In this document: piece by piece, positions 1 to 7,745 of the stretch
Position numbering within the stretch: the stretch's first letter is position 1
How the letters are laid out: each line of letters starts with the position of its first letter
Origin: Flammeovirgaceae bacterium UBA4659
Lineage (GTDB): Bacteria > Bacteroidota > Bacteroidia > Cytophagales > Cyclobacteriaceae
Assembly (NCBI GenBank): GCA_002405445.1
Contig: DHLV01000014.1
Coordinates: forward strand, 1-17,631
Direction of reading: 5' to 3'
DNA: 17,631 nucleotides
Program-made: the position numbers and the translations under genes
Notes under the pieces: generated by a model
Seen by the model: only the letters and a program-made list of their open reading frames with translations
Database searches by the model: none
Told to the model about the DNA's origin: nothing

Positions 1-608
1 AAAATACCTTTATCGCTGATCAGGCGTGATATCAAAAGGAACGTAAACGGTTGGTTCCGTTTGAAATCGGTGGGATGAAAATGTTGCAGGTCAACGCCCG
101 ATCCTGGAACCAGGTCGCAGATGTCTGCTTTGATCAATTTTCGATTGACAAACAGATTCAGGTCGTCCGGGTTTTGAAAGAAAACTTTCTTTGGGTACCG
201 AAATGCAATTTTATACAATGCGATCGCAAACCTGGAGACAATTGTATCCTTCAGGAAAATGGTACCAAGGCCGCATACGTTGTTGACCACCGGGATTTTC
301 AAAAGTGAGGCTGCCAGTGTGCCGTAAACATTCGGTTTGATCGTAAAATGCAAGATCACGTCAGGCTTTGCATTTCGATAGATGCTCAAGAGCTCCAAAA
401 TCAAGGCAAAATCTTTCAACGGATTGGCCCCTCTGCTGTCCATTCGTACATTGTGGTGCTTGCAACCCGCCTCCTCCAGATGGTGCGTAAATTCATCGTG
501 CGGGGCAACGGTATGTACCTCGTGGCCCTTTGCCATCAAGGATTTGATGAGATTCATCCTGAAGTTGTAAATGTTCCAGGATGTATTTAGCACAACTGCG
601 ACTCTCAT
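1..608 (-). CDS. Glycosyltransferase family 4 protein, N-terminal part (runs off the window)
   Basis: The minus strand reads open from an ATG at 608 to the window edge, giving about 202 residues with no stop. It begins MRVAVVLNTSWNIYNFRMNL, the first beta strand and loop of a GT-B Rossmann domain. It continues with PDVILHFTIKPNVYGTLAA and then NNVCGLGTIFL, typical of GT4 enzymes that build capsule, O-antigen or other surface polysaccharides. SRLISDKGI near the edge is the usual start of the C-terminal sugar-nucleotide-binding domain, which lies outside the window. It should be a cytoplasmic or membrane-associated enzyme using a nucleotide sugar and a lipid-linked acceptor; donor and acceptor cannot be told from this half. 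It is divergent from hflX across 161 bases. Family assignment is firm; the exact role is unknown. Confidence 0.85.
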   Translation of the reverse strand, partial: MRVAVVLNTSWNIYNFRMNLIKSLMAKGHEVHTVAPHDEFTHHLEEAGCKHHNVRMDSRGANPLKDFALILELLSIYRNAKPDVILHFTIKPNVYGTLAASLLKIPVVNNVCGLGTIFLKDTIVSRFAIALYKIAFRYPKKVFFQNPDDLNLFVNRKLIKADICDLVPGSGVDLQHFHPTDFKRNQPFTFLLISRLISDKGI

Positions 609-716
609 GGTTTACTTTGCCCCAAAAAAATGGGCTTTTACACGGTTTGGTCGTTTTTTGGAACTATTCGAAATTAGTCACCACAGACCAATTTGGAATA
701 AATTTCATAAAGTTAA

Positions 717-724
717 CAAATGTA
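717..724 (-). promoter_or_regulatory. Candidate -7 element for the glycosyltransferase gene
   Basis: On the minus strand this reads TACATTTG, an exact match to the Bacteroidota -7 consensus TAnnTTTG. It would give a leader of roughly 100 bases before the ATG at 608. No clear -33 TTG was found at the right distance, so this is a weak call. Confidence 0.25.
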
Positions 725-755
725 ACCTGTGTTAGAAATGAAACAGATAAGAAAG

Positions 756-763
756 TAAATTTG
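756..763 (+). promoter_or_regulatory. Candidate -7 element for hflX
   Basis: TAAATTTG matches TAnnTTTG exactly and ends six bases before the chosen hflX start at 770. If used, the transcript would be leaderless or nearly so. The -33 position shows only a partial TTG (GTTAG around 731-735). Confidence 0.3.
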
Positions 764-769
764 CAATCG

Positions 770-1951
770 ATGACAGACGAGAGAAAGGCAATATTGGTGG
801 CATTGGCAGACTCAAAGACACTTCCTGAGCAAACCACCGAGCACCTTGATGAACTCGAGTTCTTGGCGGAAACGGCTCATATTCAAACGGTTGCCAGATT
901 TGTGCAAAAGTTACCACATCCGGATGTGCGCACATTTGTGGGCAAAGGCAAACTTGAGGAAATTAAGGAGCGAGTTTTCCGCGAAAATATCGATCAGGTC
1001 ATTTTTGATGATGATTTAAGTCCCTCGCAGTTGCGAAATATTGAAAAGGAACTTAACCCGGCCAATAGAGAGGATCATAAAGTACGCGTGTATGATCGCA
1101 GTTTGTTGATCCTCGATATCTTTTTGATGCGGGCACAAACCGCGCAGGCCAAAACGCAGGTAGAACTGGCCATGAACCAATACCTTCTCCCCCGGTTAAC
1201 GCGCATGTGGACGCACCTGGAGCGCCAGCGCGGTGGCACCGGTTCGCGCGGGGGTGCGGGCGAGAAGGAAATTGAGACCGACCGCAGGATGATTAAAAGC
1301 CGGATTTCGGTGTTGAAAGAAGAACTCAAGAAGATTGATAAGCAACGGATGACGCAGCGCAAGTCGCGCCAAAGTACGGTGCGCGTGGCGTTGGTGGGCT
1401 ACACCAATGTAGGCAAGTCTACACTGATGAATGTACTTTCAAAAGCAGATGTGAAGGCCGAGAACAAGTTGTTTGCCACCGTAGATGCCACCGTGCGCAA
1501 AGTGGTGATTGGCGATATTCCTTTTCTGTTATCGGATACGGTGGGGTTTATCCGAAAACTGCCTCACCATTTGATTGAATCGTTCAAATCTACGTTGGAT
1601 GAAGTGCGCGAGGCAGACATTTTGTTGCATGTGGTAGATGCGGCACACCCCTTCCACGATAACCACATAGAAGTAGTTCGCCAAACCTTGGCTGAAATTG
1701 GCGCGGGCAACATCCCCACCGTTTTGGTGCTCAACAAAATTGATTTGTTAAAAAGGGAAGAAGTGGACTTCGACCAATTGAAAGGGTATTACCGCGAGAA
1801 AGGTTTTGAGAATGTTGTATTCGTTTCTGCGCTATCGAAAGAGAACCTGCAGCAGTTTAGGCAAACTATTTTTGACATGGTGAGGAGCAAGCATATTCAG
1901 ATTTATCCCAATTACATCCAAACCAATCAATACTCAGGTGATTTTGTTTGA
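770..1951 (+). CDS. hflX: Ribosome-associated GTPase HflX
   Basis: A 393-residue protein with the full HflX layout. The N-terminal HflX domain contains HPDVRTFVGKGKLEEI. The middle helical/Gly-rich segment GGTGSRGGAGEKEIETDRR follows. The Era-like G domain has the P-loop GYTNVGKST near residue 210, the switch motif DTVGF near 255 and the NKID base-recognition motif near 321. HflX binds the 50S subunit and, in bacteria studied, splits stalled or hibernating ribosomes, for example after heat stress. The frame stays open back to 581, but the upstream stretch has no HflX similarity. The next in-frame ATG, MTDERKAI at 770, gives the usual family length and lies just after a TAnnTTTG element. Very confident. 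Confidence 0.95.
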   Translation: MTDERKAILVALADSKTLPEQTTEHLDELEFLAETAHIQTVARFVQKLPHPDVRTFVGKGKLEEIKERVFRENIDQVIFDDDLSPSQLRNIEKELNPANREDHKVRVYDRSLLILDIFLMRAQTAQAKTQVELAMNQYLLPRLTRMWTHLERQRGGTGSRGGAGEKEIETDRRMIKSRISVLKEELKKIDKQRMTQRKSRQSTVRVALVGYTNVGKSTLMNVLSKADVKAENKLFATVDATVRKVVIGDIPFLLSDTVGFIRKLPHHLIESFKSTLDEVREADILLHVVDAAHPFHDNHIEVVRQTLAEIGAGNIPTVLVLNKIDLLKREEVDFDQLKGYYREKGFENVVFVSALSKENLQQFRQTIFDMVRSKHIQIYPNYIQTNQYSGDFV

Positions 1952-2054
1952 AGCTAAGGCTGCCCACGTTGCTCTTCTTCACCAACGCGCGAGTTGAGTG
2001 TTGCCTAACTGGTTAGCTTGTATTTTATTAACTTGAATCAGTTTTGTATAGGAA

Positions 2055-3554
2055 ATGCCAATGCAAAAGATTCTCTCTAGCCAGCAAATCAAAATGCTTG
2101 ATCAGTTTACGATCGAGCACGAACCAATTGCCTCCATTGACTTGATGGAACGGGCCAGCCGGGCATTTTTTGATTGGTTTTGTCAAACATTCTTGCAGCC
2201 ACAAAATATCGCAGTGGTGTGCGGCACCGGCAACAATGGGGGAGATGGTCTCGCCATTGCACGCATGCTGGCAGAAGTGGGCTATAACGTAAACGTGTTT
2301 GTGGTGAAGGGTGAAATGCCCGAGTCGCTTGACTTCCAAAAAAATCTAACTCGGTTAGATTCAAAAATTTCCAAGACAGAAATACGGCAAAGTTCAGAAC
2401 TTGTGCTAGCAGAATTTGATGTTGTGATCGATGCAATTTTCGGCTCAGGCCTCTCGCGGCCTCCTTCGGGATTGTATGCAGAAGTAATTGAACAAATCAA
2501 TAACTCGCAGGCTAATGTGGTAGCGGTAGATATTCCATCGGGCCTGATGATGGATTCTCATTCGAAAGGAGCAATCGTTCAAGCCGATTACACCGTTTCA
2601 TTTCAGTTACCAAAGTTGGCATTTCTAATGCCTGAAAATGCAAAATACGTGGGCGAGTGGATTACAGTCGATATTAAACTTAGCACATCGTTTATCAAGC
2701 AAGCAGAGTGCAAACACTTTCTGGTTGATAGAAAAGCTGCCGCGAAAATTTTGAAGCCGCGCAAAAAATTTTCGCACAAAGCCAGTTATGGCCATGCTTT
2801 GCTGGTGGCGGGCAGTCTTGGCAAAATGGGCGCGGCTGTTTTGGGCGCAAAAGCGGTGATGCGTTCGGGGGCAGGGTTGCTTACAGTACTGTCGCCCAAA
2901 TGCGGGTACGATATCCTGCAAACTGCCGTGCCGGAGGCAATGGTTGAAATAGTTGGGTCAGATTTTTTGGAGTATGTCCCTGACGTGTTGAGCTATCAAT
3001 CCATTGGTATCGGCCCGGGCATCGGCAAACAAGACAAAACGAAAGAGGCACTGGAATCCATTCTTCGTTCATATCAAAAACCAATGGTGCTGGATGCAGA
3101 CGCCCTTAACATTCTTTCCGAAAATCGCCAGATGCTGGCGAGCGTGCCACAAGGGTGTATCTTAACGCCTCATCCCAAAGAATTTGAACGGCTGGTAGGT
3201 GCATGGTCGGACGACTTTGCACGCCTGGAAAAACAAAAACAGTTGGCGAAGCAAGTCAACTCAGTCATCGTATTGAAGGGTGCTTTCAGTTCGATCGCCT
3301 CGCCTGATGGCAATGTCTATTTCAACCCATCCGGTAACCCCGGCATGGCGACAGGGGGTAGTGGCGATGTGCTTACCGGCATTTTAACAGGGTTGTTGGC
3401 GCAAGGCTATGCTCCGTTAGATGCGGCCATTTTGGGTGTTTACCTGCATGGGATGGCTGGCGATTTGGCCGCATACGAGTTGGGGATGGATTCCGTGGTT
3501 GCTTCTGACCTTGTTCAGTACCTTCCGGGCGCGGTTAAACGAGCCAAACCGTAG
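2055..3554 (+). CDS. nnrDE: Bifunctional NAD(P)H-hydrate epimerase / ADP-dependent NAD(P)H-hydrate dehydratase
   Basis: A 499-residue cytoplasmic repair enzyme made of two fused domains. The N-terminal YjeF_N epimerase (about residues 1-215) carries GTGNNGGDGLAIARML at 57-72, with the catalytic-type Asp in GGDG, and later VAVDIPSGL. The C-terminal ribokinase-like dehydratase (about 235-490) carries HKASYGHALLVAGS, LDADALNIL, LTPHPKEFERL and the nucleotide-binding/catalytic GMATGGSGDVLTG near residue 430. Together they interconvert the R and S epimers of damaged NAD(P)HX and dehydrate the S form back to NAD(P)H using ADP. Length equals the usual fused form. It starts 103 bases after hflX on the same strand. 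A second in-frame ATG at 2061 is an equally possible start. Confidence 0.95.
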   Translation: MPMQKILSSQQIKMLDQFTIEHEPIASIDLMERASRAFFDWFCQTFLQPQNIAVVCGTGNNGGDGLAIARMLAEVGYNVNVFVVKGEMPESLDFQKNLTRLDSKISKTEIRQSSELVLAEFDVVIDAIFGSGLSRPPSGLYAEVIEQINNSQANVVAVDIPSGLMMDSHSKGAIVQADYTVSFQLPKLAFLMPENAKYVGEWITVDIKLSTSFIKQAECKHFLVDRKAAAKILKPRKKFSHKASYGHALLVAGSLGKMGAAVLGAKAVMRSGAGLLTVLSPKCGYDILQTAVPEAMVEIVGSDFLEYVPDVLSYQSIGIGPGIGKQDKTKEALESILRSYQKPMVLDADALNILSENRQMLASVPQGCILTPHPKEFERLVGAWSDDFARLEKQKQLAKQVNSVIVLKGAFSSIASPDGNVYFNPSGNPGMATGGSGDVLTGILTGLLAQGYAPLDAAILGVYLHGMAGDLAAYELGMDSVVASDLVQYLPGAVKRAKP

Positions 3555-3637
3555 TTTATTTCATTTTTTGGGGGCATTTTAAACTTTTGGCTTACGAATT
3601 GTATCTAAAGGACATTAAACACCGTAAGTAAACCTTA

Positions 3638-3988
3638 ATGAACGCTGTCCAAACCCTACTTATTGCTTCTCTCACCGTTGTTTCGGCAATGGTTTTTGGC
3701 CAATCGAAAGAAGAAACCTTTGCATCCAGCGATCCTGTGAAGTCCGTACAGGTATATCCAAATCCGACAAACGATTTTTTGAACGTTAAGTTTGAAACCG
3801 CTATCGCCAAGAAGGCTGACTTCAAAATTCATAACATCATTGGCAACGAGATCAGCGTGGAGGCAGAAGCAATCGATGATTTTGAAGTGCGTTTTAAAGT
3901 AAAGGACCTCCACGAAGGCTACTACATTTTAGCTGTGCAGAATGCGCAATCTGGCGCCAAGTACACCTACAAGTTTTTGAAGCTGTAA
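3638..3988 (+). CDS. Short exported protein made almost only of a T9SS type A sorting domain
   Basis: A 116-residue protein. Residues 1-22 form a signal peptide ending FGQ, a typical Bacteroidota cleavage region. About 13 residues follow, then a complete type A Por secretion sorting domain from about residue 36: VQVYPNPTNDFLNVKF, a run of beta strands, and the terminal KYTYKFLKL. In the family this C-terminal domain directs export through the type IX system and is removed at the surface by the sortase PorU. Here almost no cargo is left. It could be a small surface protein in its own right, a carrier remnant, or the surviving end of a larger gene; the intact signal peptide argues against simple decay. 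It lies 83 bases after nnrDE and converges on the BNR-protein gene. Domain call strong, role unknown. Confidence 0.85.
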   Translation: MNAVQTLLIASLTVVSAMVFGQSKEETFASSDPVKSVQVYPNPTNDFLNVKFETAIAKKADFKIHNIIGNEISVEAEAIDDFEVRFKVKDLHEGYYILAVQNAQSGAKYTYKFLKL

Positions 3989-4000
3989 CTCATTGCCACA

Positions 4001-4021
4001 CCTGCCTGCCGGCCAGGCAGG
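4001..4021. repeat. Short GC-rich hairpin repeat
   Basis: Arms CCTGCCTG (4001-4008) and CAGGCAGG (4014-4021) are perfectly complementary around the loop CCGGC. It starts 13 bases after the stop of the T9SS-domain gene and has no T run. Hairpins of this CCTGCC/GGCAGG type are, from memory, scattered in intergenic regions of several Bacteroidota genomes, so this is read as a dispersed repeat rather than a terminator. Confidence 0.6.
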
Positions 4022-4043
4022 GATTCACAGATTGGCAATCGAC

Positions 4044-4064
4044 AGTTAAAGAATTAACTTTTTT
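4044..4064 (+). terminator. AT-rich hairpin plus T run after the T9SS-domain gene
   Basis: AGTTAA (4044-4049) pairs perfectly with TTAACT (4054-4059) around AGAA, followed by a T run to 4064. It lies 56 bases after the stop at 3988. The stem is weak because it has few G-C pairs, so termination strength is uncertain. Confidence 0.4.
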
Positions 4065-4134
4065 CCCGTCTCCAGAAAGAGAATGATAAATTGTGTTTAC
4101 ACGCTCGGCCATGGAGTATGAGATTTTCCATCTC

Positions 4135-4159
4135 GCATTCTCTCTGCTAGGGACGATGC
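4135..4159. repeat. REP-like hairpin repeat, copy 1
   Basis: This 25-base unit matches copy 2 at 4304-4328 in 23 of 25 positions; the shared core GCTAGGGACGATGC is identical. The unit folds on itself: outer GCATT/GATGC arms, a C-C mismatch, then TCTC/GGGA around a five-base loop. The two differences between copies are T/C changes, and the one in the stem keeps a G-T or G-C pair. Confidence 0.55.
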
Positions 4160-4232
4160 TACACACAAACTTTAATAACTCGACATACCATTTGTAAACA
4201 ACATTGAAATCTGTGAACCATTGGTAGAAAAA

Positions 4233-4258
4233 AGACCTGCATGGATGCATGCAGGTCT
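4233..4258. terminator. Bidirectional Rho-independent terminator candidate
   Basis: A perfect 10-base stem, AGACCTGCAT (4233-4242) with ATGCAGGTCT (4249-4258), closes a six-base loop. It is preceded by an A run and followed by a T-rich stretch (CTTCATTTTACTTTTT). That gives U-rich tails in both directions, which suits the gap between the convergent T9SS-domain and BNR-protein genes. Confidence 0.7.
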
Positions 4259-4303
4259 CTTCATTTTACTTTTTGCTACAGCAACTTTATTTTTTTGCGT
4301 CTT

Positions 4304-4328
4304 GCATCCTCTCCGCTAGGGACGATGC
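4304..4328. repeat. REP-like hairpin repeat, copy 2
   Basis: Second copy of the 25-base hairpin unit at 4135-4159, in the same orientation, with outer arms GCATC/GATGC. A more diverged relative ending in the same GACGATGC lies at about 4347-4363. Tandem placement of related hairpins in an intergenic region resembles REP clusters mobilised by RAYT-type transposases, but none is encoded here. Confidence 0.55.
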
Positions 4329-4394
4329 GGCACTTGAAATCCTAAGTCTGCGGAAGACGATGCTTGACACCATAAACAGCCTGATTTTTGCATG

Positions 4395-4441
4395 AGGCGT
4401 CAGACGGCAAATCATGAGATCATTTAAGCCGTCAGACGCCT
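4395..4441. repeat. Inverted repeat next to the stop of the BNR-protein gene
   Basis: Arms 4395-4408 (AGGCGTCAGACGGC) and 4428-4441 (GCCGTCAGACGCCT) pair over 14 positions with one central A-A mismatch. The 19-base spacer can pair partly as well. It starts eight bases beyond the stop codon at 4449-4451 on the minus strand. Flanking A/T-rich bases make it a possible transcript end or 3' stabilising hairpin for the minus-strand gene. Confidence 0.5.
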
Positions 4442-4448
4442 AGCAAAT

Positions 4449-7400
4449 TTATTTTTTGATCGGTTCGTAATTCTTAAAAGGTGAAATACTCACTTTCTCC
4501 ATGGCCGCTCTAAATTCTGGCCATGATTTTTCATAAAACTTATTTACCCGATCAATCACTTTTGCCACTTGCTCTTCTGCTTGCTTCGCCACGCGTTGAT
4601 CTGTTGCGCTGATGGGGTCTTTCGATGAGTTGATGAAGAATTGTGCATTGCCAACGTAACTCATGGGGGTAGGCTCCGGAGAGCGCACAATGCCTTGGCG
4701 CTTGTCTTCTTTGCCTACAATAAAGTCCATGATGTTGTTGATGGAGTCTTTCATCACCTTGATTTTGTCGGTAGCTTCCTTAAAATCAGTACGCTTCGAG
4801 TCTTTGATTTTCTTTTCATACTCCTCGGCAATCTCTTTTGATTCGCGTAAGCGCTCCATTGCCTGCGCACCTGCTGCAGTCAGTTTTTGCAAGTCTTTGA
4901 TCATCGCATAGCGTGATTGAATGATGCTCTCTGAGTTTGGATAGCGCGGGTCATTCTTGACGTTGATGGTGGTGGAGTCTTTCTTATCACCAAAGGAGAG
5001 CCGCAATTTATACGTGCCGGGTAATACTTGCGTGCCACCGGGCTCTTGTGCGTTGGTGCGCGGCTTCTCTCGCGAAGGTTGACGTACACCTTTTTCATTC
5101 AAGCCCCACGTCATGCGATTGAGGCCATTGTCTTCCAGTGCTTTCTGTTTGATGGTACGGATTTTTTCTCCTTTCATGTTGAATACCTCCAACGTGATGG
5201 AATCGTACTTCACTTTCGGCTTCTCGTCTTTTTTGTCTTTTGGTTCTTCTTTTTTGGGCTCAGGTTTTGCGTCCTTTTTTGTGTCCGTTTTTTTGTCGTC
5301 TTTTTTATCATCGACTTTCTTTTCTTCCTTCTTCTCCTCGGGCTTGTTGATGACATACGAGATAATTGCGCCCGTAGCTCGGTTTTCGCCTTGGAACATG
5401 GCATTGCCCGGGAACAGAATACCGGCTGGGTCTTGCGTCACCACTTGGTAGGCATCAGCTGGGTCGAATACATGCAGCGTTTTATTCAATACTGCACTGG
5501 TTTCTTTTACCATTTCGCGCAGTGGGCGAATGTCGTCTAACACATACAACGCACGGCCGAAAGTACCAATTACTAAATCATGTTCGCGTGGATGTACAAC
5601 CAAATCCATGGTGGGAACGCCTGCGGGGTAGCCGCTTGTCCACCGTGTGTAGTTTTTGCCATCGTCCAAACTTACCCATAAACCATTTTCGGTGCCCACA
5701 AAAATGAGTTTGGGCTCGACTAAATCTTGCGCTACCGCCAACGTGTAATTGTTGTCACCCACTTGCGAAGCAGATATCAGGCTCTCCCAAGTTTGCCCGA
5801 AGTCTTTCGAGCGGAACAGGTACGGCTTGTAATCAAACTGACGATAGTTATTCACCACCACAAACACTTCGCCTGCATTGTAAGTGCTGGCTTGCACTTG
5901 TGGAATCCAAGCACCTTTGGGCATGCCTGCAATTTTGGTGGTCAAGTTCGTCCACGTTTTTCCGCCATCGCGGGTCAGTTGAACTTGGCCGTCATCGGTG
6001 CCCACCCAAATTACATTTTTGTCTTTGGGGCTTGGCGCGATGGCCAATATCGTGCAATGGTTCTCTGCACCGGTAGCATCCATGGTAAGGCCGCCACTTT
6101 CATGTTGTTTTTGCTTTTCCGGATCGTTGGTCGTCAAATCACCAGAAATGATTTCCCACGTGCTGCCTTTGTCGGTTGACTTGTGCAAAAACTGACTTCC
6201 ATAATAGATTGTCGATTTGTCAAATGGATCGAGAGCCAGCGCTGCATTCCAGTTAAATCGCAACTTGAATTTCGCATCGGGATGTGTGGGGCGAATGATT
6301 TTGGTGTGACCGGTTTTGCGGTCGTATCGGCCCAAAAATCCGCCTTGCGACATCGCATAACCAAAGCGACTGTCTTCAGGATCAGGCTGTACGTCAAAGC
6401 CATCGCCAAACATCACGGCTTGCCAGTACGCGTTTTGAATTCCACCGTCTTTCCACGTGTAGGCAGGTCCAGCCCATGAGCCATTATCTTGTAAGCCACC
6501 GTACACATTATAGGGTTGGTCCATATCCACGGCCACATGGTAAAACTGCCCTACGGGAATATTCTCTACAAAGCGCCAATTTTTTCCATAGTCGTGGGTG
6601 ATATTCAAACCACCATCATTTCCCTCTACAATAAAGCCCGGGTCTTCTTTTGAAATCCACCATGCGTGGTGATCGGGATGTACGCCAGAGTATGGGAGCA
6701 ATTTTTGAAACGACTTGCCACCATCTTCGCTCACGTTCACTTCAGAATAAATGGTGTACAATCGATTTTCATTTTTAGGATCTGTATGGATTTCTGAATA
6801 GTAGAAAGGTCGATCACCAATTTCACTCATCTTATCGTTTACCATCGTCCATTTAAATCCGCCATCGGTTGATTTGTATAACGCATTCTTTTTACTCTCG
6901 ATGGCTGCATAAATCACATCAGGTTTGCTGGCCGCGATGGCCAAGCCCATGCGGCCAAGCTCTCCTTCCGGCAAACCATCTTTATCGGTTCGCTTTGTCC
7001 ATGTTTTTCCACCATCGAAGGTGATGTGCAAACCTGAACCGGGGCCACCCGATTTGAATGTCCATGGCCAGCGTCTATGTTCCCACATGGCAGCGATTAA
7101 CTTGTTTGGATTGGTTGGGTCCATAACCAAATCAGCACAGCCTGTTTTGTCATTTACGTACAAAACTTTTTCCCATGAATTTCCGCCATCCGTGGTTTTG
7201 AAAACACCCCGCTCGGGATGCTCGCCCCAAGGTGACCCGATAGCCGCTACGTAAACGGTGTTGGTGTTTTTTGGGTCGATGATGATGCGATAGATGTTGC
7301 GTGTTTTTTCCAATCCCATCAGTTTCCAATTTTTGCCACCGTCTAAGGTGCGGTAAACGCCCGAGCCGCTATTCAAGCTGTTACGTGGGTTGCCTTCACC

Positions 7401-7724
7401 TGTCCCTACCCAAATTACCGAGGGGTTGTCTTGCTGAATGGCAATGGCGCCAATTGACAATATATTTTCTTTGTCAAAAATAGGCTCCCAGTTGATGCCC
7501 CCACTGGCGGTTTTCCACACGCCACCCGAAGCAGAGCCTGCATACATGATGTCTGTATTGCTATTAACTACATCAATGGCCGTAATGCGCCCGCTCATGC
7601 CGGCAGGGCCGATGGCGCGTGGTTTCATGCCCTTCATTTTTTCCATGTCTATTTTTTGAGCAATGGAAGAAGTAGCGATCAGTAGAAGAATTAATGAATA
7701 GAGTAAATAGTATTTTTTGAGCAT
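4449..7724 (-). CDS. Large secreted BNR/Asp-box (sortilin/VPS10-like) beta-propeller protein
   Basis: A 1091-residue protein starting MLKKYYLLYS, with a signal peptide ending SSIAQ. The frame runs 17 codons further upstream to 7775, but that extension lacks signal-peptide character and overlaps a promoter-like site. The body carries many Asp-box repeats of the S/T-x-D-G-G-x-T/S-W type, such as TLDGGKNWKL, TTDGGNSWEKV, TFDGGKTWTKR, STDGGFKWTMV and TRDGGKTWTNL, spaced as blades of a seven- to ten-bladed propeller. A strongly charged Lys/Asp/Glu linker at about residues 795-840 joins the propeller to an alpha/beta C-terminal part. Databases often label such proteins glycosyl hydrolases or VPS10-domain proteins, but no catalytic residues can be assigned. 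Periplasmic or surface location is inferred. No T9SS sorting domain is seen at the C-terminus (ends NYEPIKK). Confidence 0.85.
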   Translation of the reverse strand: MLKKYYLLYSLILLLIATSSIAQKIDMEKMKGMKPRAIGPAGMSGRITAIDVVNSNTDIMYAGSASGGVWKTASGGINWEPIFDKENILSIGAIAIQQDNPSVIWVGTGEGNPRNSLNSGSGVYRTLDGGKNWKLMGLEKTRNIYRIIIDPKNTNTVYVAAIGSPWGEHPERGVFKTTDGGNSWEKVLYVNDKTGCADLVMDPTNPNKLIAAMWEHRRWPWTFKSGGPGSGLHITFDGGKTWTKRTDKDGLPEGELGRMGLAIAASKPDVIYAAIESKKNALYKSTDGGFKWTMVNDKMSEIGDRPFYYSEIHTDPKNENRLYTIYSEVNVSEDGGKSFQKLLPYSGVHPDHHAWWISKEDPGFIVEGNDGGLNITHDYGKNWRFVENIPVGQFYHVAVDMDQPYNVYGGLQDNGSWAGPAYTWKDGGIQNAYWQAVMFGDGFDVQPDPEDSRFGYAMSQGGFLGRYDRKTGHTKIIRPTHPDAKFKLRFNWNAALALDPFDKSTIYYGSQFLHKSTDKGSTWEIISGDLTTNDPEKQKQHESGGLTMDATGAENHCTILAIAPSPKDKNVIWVGTDDGQVQLTRDGGKTWTNLTTKIAGMPKGAWIPQVQASTYNAGEVFVVVNNYRQFDYKPYLFRSKDFGQTWESLISASQVGDNNYTLAVAQDLVEPKLIFVGTENGLWVSLDDGKNYTRWTSGYPAGVPTMDLVVHPREHDLVIGTFGRALYVLDDIRPLREMVKETSAVLNKTLHVFDPADAYQVVTQDPAGILFPGNAMFQGENRATGAIISYVINKPEEKKEEKKVDDKKDDKKTDTKKDAKPEPKKEEPKDKKDEKPKVKYDSITLEVFNMKGEKIRTIKQKALEDNGLNRMTWGLNEKGVRQPSREKPRTNAQEPGGTQVLPGTYKLRLSFGDKKDSTTINVKNDPRYPNSESIIQSRYAMIKDLQKLTAAGAQAMERLRESKEIAEEYEKKIKDSKRTDFKEATDKIKVMKDSINNIMDFIVGKEDKRQGIVRSPEPTPMSYVGNAQFFINSSKDPISATDQRVAKQAEEQVAKVIDRVNKFYEKSWPEFRAAMEKVSISPFKNYEPIKK

Positions 7725-7745
7725 AGTTTTAGAGTTAATCAACTC

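Larger units (their letters stand above)
4021..4219. repeat. Roughly 200-base imperfect inverted-repeat (MITE-like) element
   Basis: The left end contains TTCACAGATT (4024-4033), then CAAT at 4036-4039. The right end contains ATTG (4203-4206), then AATCTGTGAA (4208-4217). These pair exactly, with one small bulge or internal loop between the blocks, and GG/CC pairs at the outer edge. Inside are further pairs GTTTACA (4095-4101) with TGTAAAC (4193-4199), and a local stem GAGAT/ATCTC around 4120-4134. The nested pairing suggests a small non-autonomous element or a structured RNA. No transposase and no clear target duplication were found. Confidence 0.4.
3989..4448. other. Convergent intergenic region filled with hairpins and repeats
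   Basis: This 460-base stretch between two convergent genes holds no convincing coding sequence. It contains at least six inverted or direct repeat structures, listed separately: a 21-base palindrome, a roughly 200-base imperfect inverted-repeat element, two REP-like hairpins, two terminator-like hairpins, and a 14-base-arm inverted repeat beside the stop of the BNR-protein gene. Confidence 0.7.

Noticed and set aside
51..590. Plus-strand ORFs of 62 to 85 residues
   Set aside because: They are antisense to the clearly coding glycosyltransferase reading frame and resemble no family.
581..769. 63-codon upstream extension of hflX
   Set aside because: It has no HflX-like sequence, overlaps the start of the divergent glycosyltransferase gene and contains the likely promoter; ATG 770 gives the normal family length.
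2004..2017. CTAAC/GTTAG dyad upstream of nnrDE
   Set aside because: Five-base arms are expected by chance and no promoter element is aligned with it.
3990..4250. Minus-strand ORF of 86 residues in the intergenic region
   Set aside because: It runs through the terminator hairpin, the REP-like unit and the 21-base palindrome, so its sequence is explained by repeats; the translation looks random.
5210..5340. Short repeated units that might be a tandem repeat or CRISPR array
   Set aside because: They are in-frame Lys/Asp/Glu codons without equal spacers or a constant repeat.
5028..6479. Several plus-strand ORFs of 90 to 170 residues
   Set aside because: They are mirror frames of the BNR-protein gene; the Phe-rich stretch is only the complement of the Lys-rich linker.
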